Positions 36,262-44,995 of a DNA stretch of 64,000 nucleotides are shown piece by piece. Position 1 is the first letter of the stretch. The number at the start of each line of letters is the position of its first letter. Made by a program: the position numbers and the translations under genes. This DNA is from Moraxella sp035181385. Its GTDB lineage: Bacteria > Pseudomonadota > Gammaproteobacteria > Pseudomonadales > Moraxellaceae. Location: contig NZ_JAXCJK010000001.1 of NCBI RefSeq assembly GCF_035181385.1, positions 848,179 through 912,178 of the forward strand, read 5' to 3'. The notes under the pieces were generated by a model. That model was not told where the DNA came from, made no database searches, and saw only the letters and a program-made list of their open reading frames with translations.

Positions 36262-37425
36262 TCAATAATCACGACTTTGCCCCATGCGTTCAATATGAAC
36301 GCTTTCTTTATCAACTTTTAAAATCAAGCCAACCATCATCATACTAACCAACAATGCTGAGCCTCCATAGCTATAAAATGGCAAAGTTAAGCCTTTGGTT
36401 GGCAACATTCCCATGTTCATGCCCGCATTGATGAATACCTGCCCAAAAATCAGCGAAGCAAACCCCATAACCATATAACTGAGACGCAGCTGACGGCGTT
36501 TGAGTGTAGCATAGCTGATAATAACGATGCAAAGCACTATGAGCGCCTCTAAAATCAGCACGAATGCCACACCAAAAAAACCCAACTCCTCACCTGTAAT
36601 CGCCAAGATAAAATCGGTATGTGCTTCTGGTAAATGAGACAGCTTTTGCACACTATCGCCATACCCCACACCTGTCAGCTGTCCACGACCAAAGGCAATC
36701 AAGCTACGAGACAGCTGAAAATCGCTACCTCTAATATCATCAAATGGATCCCAAAAAGACAACAAACGCTCACGACGATAGTCTGCAAGAAAAATACCCA
36801 ATATACCAATAATCAGCGTGATCACAAAAATCACCACATAATCTTTGAGTGGTGAACCACCAATCCACGCAATGACCAGTAAAGTTGCCATAATCACTGC
36901 AGTTGAGCCATAGTCTGGCTGAGATATTAATAACAATAAAATCGGCAAATACCAAACAAACAGTCGCCAGCCTGTAAAAATACTGCCACGCATATCCGCA
37001 GACCGTCGCACGACATATTCTGATGCCACCATCACCATCACCATCTTGGCAAGTTCTGCCGCCTGCAAGCTAAAACCACCAATACTCAGCCAACGCTTTG
37101 AGCCGTTGATTGGTGTGGCAAAAAGAAAAGTCAAAAATAAAAGTATCAGAACAATCAGCCAAAGTAGCAAAATATTACTTATTTTACAATAAATTTTTAG
37201 GGGCAAATGATATACAACAAAAGCTGAGATTAAACCAATACTGATATATAGCAGTTGTGACCAAAAAAATTTCATAGGATACATTCCCTTGGTTAGAGCA
37301 AAGGGAATGGATGCTGATGCAATCATAAGTAGGCTTAATGACAACAACAGCCCCAAGCACACAATCAGGGTTGTACGCGCTGAAGGCAAATTAAGTATGG
37401 ATAATTTTTGAAAAAATGCAGGCAT
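36262..37425 (-). CDS. ftsW: Cell-division lipid II polymerase FtsW
   Basis: SEDS-family glycosyltransferase working with FtsI at the septum. Ten hydrophobic segments. Motifs: PINGSKRWLSIGGFSLQAAELAK, RRERLLSFWDPF, AFGRGQLTGVGYGDSVQK, LPEAHTDFILAITGEELGFFG (quoted in part) and the late NMGMLPTKGLTLPFYSYGG. These, and murD next door, favour FtsW over RodA. I prefer ATG 37425 (MPAFFQKL) over the upstream TTG. 387 residues. A terminator separates it from murD. Confidence 0.9.
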   Translation of the reverse strand: MPAFFQKLSILNLPSARTTLIVCLGLLLSLSLLMIASASIPFALTKGMYPMKFFWSQLLYISIGLISAFVVYHLPLKIYCKISNILLLWLIVLILLFLTFLFATPINGSKRWLSIGGFSLQAAELAKMVMVMVASEYVVRRSADMRGSIFTGWRLFVWYLPILLLLISQPDYGSTAVIMATLLVIAWIGGSPLKDYVVIFVITLIIGILGIFLADYRRERLLSFWDPFDDIRGSDFQLSRSLIAFGRGQLTGVGYGDSVQKLSHLPEAHTDFILAITGEELGFFGVAFVLILEALIVLCIVIISYATLKRRQLRLSYMVMGFASLIFGQVFINAGMNMGMLPTKGLTLPFYSYGGSALLVSMMMVGLILKVDKESVHIERMGQSRDY

Positions 37426-37568
37426 GGATTTTATATCTAAGCAAATCAAAGTTATTATTATAAACGACTTTTGGGCGAATCGTAGAAAAATTCATTCAAT
37501 TTCAATATTATTTAGCACAATATTTTAACCAATCGTTCAAATCGCCAACAAAGTATTGTACACAAAAT

Positions 37569-37595
37569 AAAAAACCACCTAAAAGATGGTTTTTT
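37569..37595 (-). terminator. Intrinsic terminator after murD
   Basis: Minus-strand AAAAAACCATCT / AGGTGGTTTTTT with a 3-nt loop and one mismatch. It makes murD and ftsW separate transcription units, unlike the usual cell-wall cluster. Confidence 0.8.
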
Positions 37596-37605
37596 GACAC
37601 TCATA

Positions 37606-39012
37606 TCATGGCTTTGCCAGTGCGTTTACCATCGCTACAAATTTATCCCCGCGATCGCCATAGCTGGCAAACTGATCAAAACTGGCACACGCAGGTGATA
37701 GCAAAACTGCCTTTGCCGCACCTTGGCTAGCCAAGTCAACTGCTTGCTGCATATTGCCCGCATGGTGAGTGCGATTGACAAGTGATGGTCTGGTAAATAG
37801 CCCCTGCTCAATTGCTGGTGCATCTGCACCAATTAAATACACAGAATGAGCATATTTTTCAACCGCCTCGCCAAGCTCACTAAAATCTTGACCCTTACCC
37901 AAGCCCCCTAAAATGATGGCAAGTGACTGCTCGCCATATACCGAACCCAGCCCATCAATAGCAGCCAGAGTCGAGCCAATGTTTGTGCCCTTTGAATCAT
38001 TAAAATAAGCCCGACCCGCTACTTGGTTGATATATTCACAACGATGCGGCAAACCCTTAAAGGTCTTTAGAGAATTTAGCATACTTGGCATATCCAGCCC
38101 AACTGATTTACCAAGTGCCAATGCAGATAATGCGTTTAGCAAATTATGCCTACCCTTAATGAGTAATTGACCATCAGACATCAAATGCTGGCCATGATGG
38201 CATAGCCAAATTTCATCATCTTTCTTAATCAAACAAAAGTCTGCATGACAGTCACAATTAAGCATGCCACTTGTTGTGATGATAGCAGCGTTTGTTTCAC
38301 CTTTATCAGCCAGCATATTTTGGCAAGCTTCTTTTAAGTCGGCATCATCATCATAAATGACCACCGCCTGTGCATCTTCAAAAATTCGTAATTTTTGTGC
38401 CAAATAACCTTTCATACTGCCATGACGATCAAGGTGATCGGGCGAGATATTTAAAATGGTCGCAACATTTGCACCCAAATCACTGATATGTTCAAGCTGA
38501 AAACTTGACAGTTCAAGTATGACAATTTCCATATCATCTATGTCAAGCAGTTCAAGTGCTGGTGTGCCAATATTGCCACCAACACCGACAATTTTGCCCG
38601 CTGATTTTGCCATCTCGCCTACCAGCGTGGTTACGGTAGATTTGGCATTTGAACCTGTAATGGCAACTATCGGCGTATTCTTACCAGTTTTTTCATCACG
38701 CTCACGCAAAGCATCAACAAACAGCTGAACATCGCTCACCACAGGTATGCCAGCTGATTTTGCAGCAACGATGGCAACATGGCGAGGGTCCACACCTGGA
38801 CTGATGATGATCTTATCTGCCAAGAGTAGGATTTTGCCATCAATACTGCCAAAAAATACCTCTACCTCTTTTGGCAATTTGGGAGCAAGGCTGGGGGCAG
38901 GCTGTTCGTCCACCACCACAACACGATGTCCATTTGTCAGCAAAAAATTCACCGCCGACAATCCAGAGCTTCCAAGCCCCACCACCACATACAACTTTGC
39001 CTGTTCTGTCAT
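37606..39012 (-). CDS. murD: UDP-N-acetylmuramoylalanine--D-glutamate ligase
   Basis: Adds D-Glu to UDP-MurNAc-L-Ala in peptidoglycan precursor synthesis. Rossmann start VVVGLGSSGLSAVNFL, P-loop TGSNAKST (the GSNAKST form seen in Pseudomonadales in place of GTNGKST), NISPDHLDRH, FNDSKGTN, LLSPACASFDQFASYGDRGD. Start ATG 39012 with GGGAG upstream. 468 residues. Confidence 0.97.
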   Translation of the reverse strand: MTEQAKLYVVVGLGSSGLSAVNFLLTNGHRVVVVDEQPAPSLAPKLPKEVEVFFGSIDGKILLLADKIIISPGVDPRHVAIVAAKSAGIPVVSDVQLFVDALRERDEKTGKNTPIVAITGSNAKSTVTTLVGEMAKSAGKIVGVGGNIGTPALELLDIDDMEIVILELSSFQLEHISDLGANVATILNISPDHLDRHGSMKGYLAQKLRIFEDAQAVVIYDDDADLKEACQNMLADKGETNAAIITTSGMLNCDCHADFCLIKKDDEIWLCHHGQHLMSDGQLLIKGRHNLLNALSALALGKSVGLDMPSMLNSLKTFKGLPHRCEYINQVAGRAYFNDSKGTNIGSTLAAIDGLGSVYGEQSLAIILGGLGKGQDFSELGEAVEKYAHSVYLIGADAPAIEQGLFTRPSLVNRTHHAGNMQQAVDLASQGAAKAVLLSPACASFDQFASYGDRGDKFVAMVNALAKP

Positions 39013-39144
39013 GATCACACTCCCAATCTAACTTATCTCAATATTGTAGCAGAATTTCACACAATGAACATTGAATTTTTATGGTATTTGGCGGTATAAT
39101 TGAACCAACCATTAACAAAACCAAGCCACCGCCAAGGACATTTC

Positions 39145-39483
39145 ATGAAATTAATTTCGGCAATCATAAAACCATTTAAACTAGACGATGTGCGTGAGTC
39201 ACTCTCAGAGATTGGCATTAATGGCATCACCATTACTGAAATTAAAGGTTTTGGCCGTCAAAAAGGTCATACTGAGATGTATCGTGGTGCCGAATATGTG
39301 GTAGATTTCTTACCAAAAATTAAAATAGAAATTGCCTGTAGCGATGAGATGGTTGAATCTATCATCGAAGCCATCATTAAAGCTGCCAATACAGGCAAGA
39401 TTGGTGATGGTAAGATTTTTGTTACACCACTTGAAAATGTCATTCGCATTCGTACAGGCGAGATGGACGAAGATGCTTTATGA
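39145..39483 (+). CDS. glnB: Nitrogen regulatory protein P-II
   Basis: Trimeric sensor of 2-oxoglutarate and glutamine that controls GlnE, NtrB or AmtB. Start ATG 39145 (MKLISAIIKPFKL) with AAGGA; the frame upstream is open but foreign to the family. The uridylylation tyrosine is in the T-loop TEMYRGAEYVV; B-loop TGKIGDGKIFV; C-terminal RIRTGE. 112 residues. No amtB follows, so glnB is preferred to glnK, not proven. Confidence 0.93.
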   Translation: MKLISAIIKPFKLDDVRESLSEIGINGITITEIKGFGRQKGHTEMYRGAEYVVDFLPKIKIEIACSDEMVESIIEAIIKAANTGKIGDGKIFVTPLENVIRIRTGEMDEDAL

Positions 39484-39494
39484 TTGATTTTATA

Positions 39495-39529
39495 AAAAAT
39501 ACTCAGCCAAATTGACTGAGTATTTTTTT
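39495..39529 (+). terminator. Intrinsic terminator of glnB
   Basis: AAAATACTCAG / CTGAGTATTTT, 11 perfect pairs, nine-nt loop, seven T residues. Confidence 0.9.
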
Positions 39530-39556
39530 ATGAACTAAGCGTGGGTTAAGAAAATA

Positions 39557-39958
39557 TCATTTCTTTTTCCAAACTTGAGTTTTGCCAATAATTGTCTTTG
39601 TAAATGGCACTTTATAACCACCTTTAAGGGTCAGTGAATCACCATTTAATGTTGCACTCATGGTGTATTCCTTACCATCTCTTGGGTCAGTAATTGTACC
39701 ACCGCTGTATTTGCCATCACCTTGGGCTTTTAGACCGTTAATGACAACCACTTTATCTTCAGCGTATTTTTTAGCTTTAGGGGTGATGCCCTCTGTAACC
39801 ACACCAGTGAACGCACCACCTTTTTCAGTGATGGTAACAACAGCTTTTGGCTTGCCGTCTTCTTGCATCACCCACTCCCCTAGAAGAGGATCATTAGCAA
39901 AAGCAGCACCAGCAATGGTAAGTGTGGCTGTCGCAACAAGTAATTTAACCAGTTTCAT
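39557..39958 (-). CDS. DUF2147 family secreted protein
   Basis: 133 residues with a clear signal peptide (MKLVKLLVATATLTIAGAAFA) and a small beta-rich domain: LLGEWVMQEDGK, VVTITEKGGAF.G, KYSGGTITDPRDGKEY, GDSLTLKGGYKVPF, TQVWKKK. This is the DUF2147 pattern of periplasmic proteins with lipocalin-like fold and unknown role. Ribosome site GGAG. Single gene. Confidence 0.85.
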   Translation of the reverse strand: MKLVKLLVATATLTIAGAAFANDPLLGEWVMQEDGKPKAVVTITEKGGAFTGVVTEGITPKAKKYAEDKVVVINGLKAQGDGKYSGGTITDPRDGKEYTMSATLNGDSLTLKGGYKVPFTKTIIGKTQVWKKK

Positions 39959-40142
39959 AAGAATTCTCCTAAAATCCTAAAATAATATCATAAACCTAAA
40001 AACCAACTTGTTAGCTAACAAATCAAATTCATTATAACCAAGCCAAAAATCAAAATCAAACATTAAATGCACTAACTTGCGTTATTTTTGTTATGATTTT
40101 AGGCAATGTGCGTATGTTTTTGTTATTTAGGTTAAATATTGA

Positions 40143-40388
40143 TCAGGCAAAGGGGTTGTCCATCGTATCTATATGATTTGGCGATGGCTTATTTTTGAGC
40201 AAATTTGATGGCTGCTCTAAGGTCTGCACAAGATTTTTAGCAAAATCATACAACGCTTTTGCATGCAAAACCCCCACTTCGTCCACACCAATCTCAACAT
40301 CGCCATGAATGACCACACTGCCTAAATTATTCTCAATGGTTAAATTACCAATCGTCAGCACTTCGTGGTCATTTTGAAAAATATCCAT
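40143..40388 (-). CDS. Small conserved-looking protein downstream of the nuclease
   Basis: 81 residues, no signal peptide, acidic. Pattern MDIFQNDHEVLTIGNLTIENN..SVVIHGDVEIGVDEVGVLHAKALYDF suggests a short beta part followed by a helix; the C-terminal 25 residues look disordered. A GGAGG-type ribosome site precedes it and it starts 15 bp after the nuclease stop, so the two are co-transcribed. I do not recognise a function; an intracellular partner or inhibitor of the nuclease is one possibility from position only. Confidence 0.65.
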   Translation of the reverse strand: MDIFQNDHEVLTIGNLTIENNLGSVVIHGDVEIGVDEVGVLHAKALYDFAKNLVQTLEQPSNLLKNKPSPNHIDTMDNPFA

Positions 40389-40403
40389 AAAACCTCCAAA
40401 AAA

Positions 40404-41345
40404 TTATTTACTCATCAAACCAATAAAATATTTAAAAATTTCAAGCAATAACAGTAGCCACCCTTGTTTGTCATTAAGGTTAATTTTGTTTTTGTCAGAC
40501 GGCGTTTCATCTAAGACAATCATGCCATCTGGCGTAGGTCTTGGCAAGTTAGAGGCGATGTTTTGCACAGGATTGGTCAATGTTGGCATGGCACGAATCC
40601 CTGTGCGATGTGTAAACTCAGCAAGGCTGATGATTTCATAGCTTGGATTTTGTGTATTTGGCGAATAATACACGCCTGCTGTGTTAAGACTTGGAATATA
40701 AACTACCTTAAAAAAATGGCTTGGAACAAGCACACGCCCACCAATACGAGAGACTGTCTGCCCATCAAAAACCACACCTGTTACCACATAAACGGCCCCA
40801 TATTTGATGGCAAGGTTGCGTGTGGCCGTCTCTATATGTCGCCAAACATTGCGATTGTGCGTGCCATTTTGTGGTGCAATATTGGCAAGGCTAAAACTTT
40901 CATACTGCGTATTGACATCTGCCATATCGCCATTGGGTGCCAAATGCCCACGATCCAAGCCTGAATGCCGATAATCAGACAGCTGAGCTCGATGGTCATG
41001 AGGCAGCCTGCTTTCCACACGAAAGCTGTCTTGTCGTGTCAATTTGCGTGCTTGCTCAATGCGAGTTCGGGTCAAGTATTCTGCTGACCACAACGGCGTA
41101 CGAGACACACCAGAATGCAAAACAGCAAAACCATCAAAGCACAATGCATCAACTTTTTGATTTAATTTTGCACCTTTTTCACCAACCAACATTGGTGCAA
41201 TGCCATCATAAAAATGCTTGCGACACTCACCAAAAACATCATTAAAACCTTGTACAAAATCATCTGCGGTCGCTACCTGAGCATGAACATTTGGAATACA
41301 AAGAGCAAAGCAAACAAAAATCGTTGCAAAAGATAATAATTTCAT
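40404..41345 (-). CDS. Secreted DNA/RNA non-specific endonuclease
   Basis: Beta-beta-alpha metal nuclease of the NUC1/EndA/NucA group. Start ATG 41345 gives a signal peptide (MKLLSFATIF...NVHA). The catalytic DRGH is at residues 131-134 in LDRGHLAPNGDM, and the Mg-binding Asn lies in NIAPQNGTHNRNVW near 156-168. A C-terminal hydrophobic segment (WLLLLLEIFKYFIGL) could hold it in the inner membrane. 313 residues. Exported nucleases feed on, or clear, extracellular DNA. Divergent from mutY. Confidence 0.9.
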   Translation of the reverse strand: MKLLSFATIFVCFALCIPNVHAQVATADDFVQGFNDVFGECRKHFYDGIAPMLVGEKGAKLNQKVDALCFDGFAVLHSGVSRTPLWSAEYLTRTRIEQARKLTRQDSFRVESRLPHDHRAQLSDYRHSGLDRGHLAPNGDMADVNTQYESFSLANIAPQNGTHNRNVWRHIETATRNLAIKYGAVYVVTGVVFDGQTVSRIGGRVLVPSHFFKVVYIPSLNTAGVYYSPNTQNPSYEIISLAEFTHRTGIRAMPTLTNPVQNIASNLPRPTPDGMIVLDETPSDKNKINLNDKQGWLLLLLEIFKYFIGLMSK

Positions 41346-41521
41346 ACAATCATTATAACAAAATCTACCACAAAAGACAGGGCCACCCCTTAAAATCACA
41401 AATTTTTTATCAATTCATCAGTTACCAAGCTACCATTTAAACAATCAATGATGAAAAATCTCTCCATCGTCCCCATAAAGCTCTTTTTTGCTTTAATACA
41501 CCAACTTACCAGACCAAACTG

Positions 41522-42670
41522 ATGAATCACCAAACTTTTGCCCCACGCCTTTTATCTTGGTTTAAGACACATGGTCGCCACGACCTCCCATGGCAATATC
41601 ATCATCAACAAAAATCCGATATTTATGCGGTGTGGCTTTCTGAAATCATGCTTCAACAAACGCAGGTTACTACTGTATTAAATTATTTTCCAAAATTTAT
41701 GGCCAAGTTTCCTACGGTGCAAGATTTAGCGGCTGCTGAATGGGACGATGTGGCAAACCTTTGGGCGGGGCTTGGTTACTATGCTCGTGCCAGAAATCTA
41801 CACAAAGGTGCAAAACAAGTGGCCAATTTCATCGCCAAACATGGATATTTCCCAAAAACGGTTGATGATTGGCAAAATATCAGTGGCGTTGGTCGTTCTA
41901 CCGCAGGAGCGATTATGGCAATGGGCGTGCGTGAGCGTGGCGTAATATGCGATGGCAATGTCAAACGAGTGCTGACACGCTGGGCAGGCATTGATGGCGA
42001 TATTACCAAATCTGCCACTGACAAAATATTGTGGGGCCTTGCTGATGCACTCACACCAGAATATGAGAGCGGAAAGTTTGCCCAAGCAATGATGGATTTG
42101 GGTGCCACTGTCTGCACTCGCACACGCCCTGATTGCACCCAGTGCCCTATATCTGACGATTGCATTGCTTACAAAGAAGGCAACCCTACCGCCTACCCTG
42201 TCAAAACTAAAAAAGCGAACAAACCCCACCGCCATTCATTGGTGTTTGCCCTGCACTTTCAAAACAACTTACTATGGATCAAAAGAAACAACAATGGCGG
42301 TATTTGGGACGGTTTATATGTCTTACCCATGCTAATGATAGGCGATGAACCAAATAATCTACCAGCAGATTTAATTTCTGCTAAAAATCATCACGATAAA
42401 CCAACAGCCACCCAAGCATTAAGCCTTGCTGAACAGCAGGTGTTTGATATTCTGCCTAATGCCACGCTGACCGTAGATGTAACCATCAAACATACACTCA
42501 CGCACTTTCATTGGCATTTGTCGCTGGTGCGTATTGCAATTAATGACAGTCTATACCAACAAATCAATCATGCCCTCACCCAAATTCATGCTGAATTTGT
42601 CTGGCATGAAAATAGCGATAAAATAGGCGTGCCAAAAGCCATGGAAAAAGTGCTGATGCAGACAGATTGA
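41522..42670 (+). CDS. mutY: Adenine DNA glycosylase MutY
   Basis: Removes adenine opposite 8-oxoguanine. Catalytic Glu in WLSEIMLQQTQV, helix-hairpin-helix ISGVGRSTAGAI, catalytic Asp in CDGNVKRVL, and [4Fe-4S] cysteines in the C-x6-C-x2-C-x5-C pattern (CTRTRPDCTQCPISDDC). The C-terminal half has the Nudix-like 8-oxoG reader (GGIWDGLYVLP). 382 residues. Confidence 0.97.
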   Translation: MNHQTFAPRLLSWFKTHGRHDLPWQYHHQQKSDIYAVWLSEIMLQQTQVTTVLNYFPKFMAKFPTVQDLAAAEWDDVANLWAGLGYYARARNLHKGAKQVANFIAKHGYFPKTVDDWQNISGVGRSTAGAIMAMGVRERGVICDGNVKRVLTRWAGIDGDITKSATDKILWGLADALTPEYESGKFAQAMMDLGATVCTRTRPDCTQCPISDDCIAYKEGNPTAYPVKTKKANKPHRHSLVFALHFQNNLLWIKRNNNGGIWDGLYVLPMLMIGDEPNNLPADLISAKNHHDKPTATQALSLAEQQVFDILPNATLTVDVTIKHTLTHFHWHLSLVRIAINDSLYQQINHALTQIHAEFVWHENSDKIGVPKAMEKVLMQTD

Positions 42671-42837
42671 GGCCGTCGGTATCTATCAACCTTTTTTTGT
42701 TTACAAATCTTATAGACCTTAGACGCCTGCCATATTTAGATGCTTGCTATTTATATGTCTTTAAGCGGTTTATTTGACAATCCTTTATCTATTTAACAAT
42801 CCTTAACGCTTGGCGGTGCTTAACAAAAACTCCAACT

Positions 42838-43782
42838 CTAATAATCTCTTTGTTGCAACCAGTCCACCACCTGCAACAACAACTCATTTTTTTTACCCAA
42901 ACCCATCACCCGCTCTCTTGCATTATCAAACAGCGTATTGGCATAAGTACGAGCGTTGTCCAAACCCAATAGCTTGACATAAGTGGATTTATCCAATTTC
43001 TCATCGCTACCCGCCATCTTACCAAGCGTCTTGGTATCCACCATCACATCCAAAACATCGTCTTGCACCTGATAAGCCAGCCCAATCAGTCGTGCATACT
43101 CCTCCAAATAAGCAAAATCTTCATTGCTTGCCCCGCCGCACACCGCCCCCATCAGCACACTGGCGATGATTAACGCCCCTGTTTTATCTCGATGAATTTG
43201 CTCCAATTCACCTTGACTAAGGTGCTTTTTCTCTCCATTTAGGTCTGCTTGCTGACCTGCAACCATACGCCGTGCATTAGGCGCTAAGATTTTAGCAAGT
43301 CTGGCAAAAACAATATCATCAACTTTGCCAAATTTACCAAACTCATCAGAGCCTAAAACCTCAAAAGCAAGAGACTGTAACACATCGCCCACAAGCATGG
43401 CAACCGCCTCTCCATAAACGATATGACAAGTAGGCTTACCGCGTCGTAGCTCATCATCATCCATACATGGCAAATCATCATGCACAAGCGAATAGCCATG
43501 CACGCACTCGATGGCAAGCATGGCACGACGCACCATACCAAATGCTACCGAATCCATGCGACCACCGACTGACAAAAAACTTGCCAGCACCAAAATCGGT
43601 CGTACTCTTTTACCCCCATTTAAAATGGCGTAATCAGATGCTTTACTCAAAGGAGCGGGCAAATCAACATACTCAAACAATGCCCCAAAATCCATCAAGA
43701 GCTGTTTTTGTACAAAGTCTTGCACGCTTTTTAAGTCCAAGTCGTCATCACTTAATTCATCATCAATTTTCTTATCAATCAT
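42838..43782 (-). CDS. ispA: Farnesyl diphosphate synthase (short-chain prenyl transferase)
   Basis: Condenses IPP with DMAPP and GPP to farnesyl diphosphate for quinones and undecaprenyl carriers. First aspartate-rich motif DDLPCMDDDELRRGKPTCH, second DDVLD, GGKRVRPIL near the N-terminus. ATG 43782 (MIDKKIDDEL) is preferred over 43821, which would add a hydrophobic stretch not usual in the family. About 314 residues. Confidence 0.93.
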   Translation of the reverse strand: MIDKKIDDELSDDDLDLKSVQDFVQKQLLMDFGALFEYVDLPAPLSKASDYAILNGGKRVRPILVLASFLSVGGRMDSVAFGMVRRAMLAIECVHGYSLVHDDLPCMDDDELRRGKPTCHIVYGEAVAMLVGDVLQSLAFEVLGSDEFGKFGKVDDIVFARLAKILAPNARRMVAGQQADLNGEKKHLSQGELEQIHRDKTGALIIASVLMGAVCGGASNEDFAYLEEYARLIGLAYQVQDDVLDVMVDTKTLGKMAGSDEKLDKSTYVKLLGLDNARTYANTLFDNARERVMGLGKKNELLLQVVDWLQQRDY

Positions 43783-43905
43783 CACCGCACCAAAAAAAAT
43801 GATACACAAAAGAGCTATCATAACCCAAAATTAAGGCAATTTGGATAAATTTGAATAAAAAGCCATCAATTTTGATAAAATTTTAAAAATTTATCAAAAA
43901 AGTGC

Positions 43906-43933
43906 TTGCAAATTTTTTAAAATTGGCTATAAT
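43906..43933 (+). promoter_or_regulatory. Promoter of tRNA-Phe
   Basis: TTGCAA, 16-bp spacer, perfect TATAAT, ending 27 bp before the tRNA. A small inverted repeat TTAGC / GCTAA lies in the leader just before the mature 5' end. Confidence 0.8.
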
Positions 43934-43960
43934 GTGCACCAATTAGCCAATAAGCTAACT

Positions 43961-44036
43961 GGCGCGATAGCTCAGTCGGTAGAGCAACGGATTGAAAATC
44001 CGTGTGTCGGCAGTTCGATCCTGCCTCACGCCACCA
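43961..44036 (+). tRNA. tRNA-Phe (GAA)
   Basis: 76-nt cloverleaf with encoded CCA. D stem GCTC/GAGC, anticodon stem ACGGA/TCCGT with loop TTGAAAA (anticodon GAA), variable loop GTGTC, T stem GGCAG/CTGCC with TTCGATC loop. The acceptor stem GGCGCGA / TCACGCC has one mismatch, C5 against A68; all other pairs fit. It has its own promoter and terminator. Confidence 0.96.
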
Positions 44037-44043
44037 TTTTTTT

Positions 44044-44077
44044 AAAAAACACTCAAATTATTTTTGAGTGTTTTTTT
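44044..44077 (+). terminator. Intrinsic terminator of tRNA-Phe
   Basis: AAAAAACACTCAAA / TTTGAGTGTTTTTT around a short AT loop, closed by a seven-T run. Confidence 0.9.
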
Positions 44078-44157
44078 ATTTATATTTTGTTTTATAGATG
44101 AGCAAAACAAGCACCTTTTAAACTTCATCACAAAATATCTTCCATCTAATTTAATAA

Positions 44158-44183
44158 AAAAAATCGCCTAACAGACGATTTTT
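44158..44183 (-). terminator. Intrinsic terminator of the cytochrome b561 gene
   Basis: AAAAATCG, nine-nt loop, CGATTTTT; on the minus strand the stem is followed by further T residues. Confidence 0.65.
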
Positions 44184-44261
44184 ATGCAAATTTGTTTTAA
44201 TACAACAACATTATTGATTGCATGACTCTTAGTTGCACGATAGTCGCACAAACCCTAAAAA

Positions 44262-44789
44262 TCAACGCATTCTGGCAATCAGATTGTCTTTTATCACAAA
44301 TTGATGATACAGTGCCGCACCGATATGCAGAGTAATCAAAATACACATCGCTGACCACACAAATTCCGTATGCCACCAATTCATCAGTTTTGCCATGTCT
44401 CTGTCTACCCCTACGATGGCTGTCAACTCAAATAGTCCAAACACACTCACGCCATAACCACCATACATTGACATTAAAATGCCTGTAATTGGCATGGCAA
44501 GCATCGCCACATACAAAGCCAGATGCGTCAAATGTGCGACCATATTTTGCCATGCTGGTGCCGACACATATGCTGGTGTCTTGGTAACAAAACGAGTGAC
44601 GATACGCAAAATTGTCCAAATCAAAAAACTTGCCCCAATAGATTTATGCAGACCAATATAATCATCGTTCAAGTCAGCAGCAAAAAATGCCAACAAAATG
44701 AGTAATGCACCCACCCAATGAAAGACACGCACAGCCAACGCATATTTAGCAACAACCTTTGGTTTTTTTAAGGACTTTTCAAAACTCAT
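44262..44789 (-). CDS. Cytochrome b561 family membrane protein
   Basis: Four-helix di-heme b protein of 175 residues in the inner membrane, moving electrons from quinol or superoxide. Candidate heme ligands: His in RVFHWVGALL, in GLHKSIG, in HLTHLALY and in LHIGAALYHQF. TM helices at about 18-38, 48-67, 88-110 and 143-165. The middle loop GVDRDMAKLMNWWHTEF is family-like. Single gene, divergent from the adaptor gene; a 15-bp tandem duplication lies upstream. Confidence 0.9.
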   Translation of the reverse strand: MSFEKSLKKPKVVAKYALAVRVFHWVGALLILLAFFAADLNDDYIGLHKSIGASFLIWTILRIVTRFVTKTPAYVSAPAWQNMVAHLTHLALYVAMLAMPITGILMSMYGGYGVSVFGLFELTAIVGVDRDMAKLMNWWHTEFVWSAMCILITLHIGAALYHQFVIKDNLIARMR

Positions 44790-44827
44790 AGAATCTCCAA
44801 TTTTTTAGCACCCTTAATGGCATTTAA

Positions 44828-44857
44828 TTTTAATTCAGTAATTTTTAATTCAGTAAT
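44828..44857. repeat. Perfect 15-bp tandem duplication
   Basis: TTTTAATTCAGTAAT occurs twice head to tail, 39 bp upstream of the cytochrome b561 start in the shared divergent promoter region. Confidence 0.85.
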
Positions 44858-44949
44858 AAGGCCCAACCAATTATATGAAAAAATTCACACATTGTATGTA
44901 TCAATTTGTTAGTAGTCTGGTGGCAACAAAATATCAAAACCACACAAAA

Positions 44950-44983
44950 AAATATGTTAAGATGAAGGTATTTTAACATATTT
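44950..44983. promoter_or_regulatory. 11-bp inverted repeat before the adaptor gene
   Basis: AAATATGTTAA at 44950-44960 and TTAACATATTT at 44973-44983 with a 12-bp centre, ending 12 bp before ATG 44996. The form is of a dimeric-repressor operator or a 5' UTR hairpin. Confidence 0.65.
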
Positions 44984-44995
44984 AAAGATAAACCC

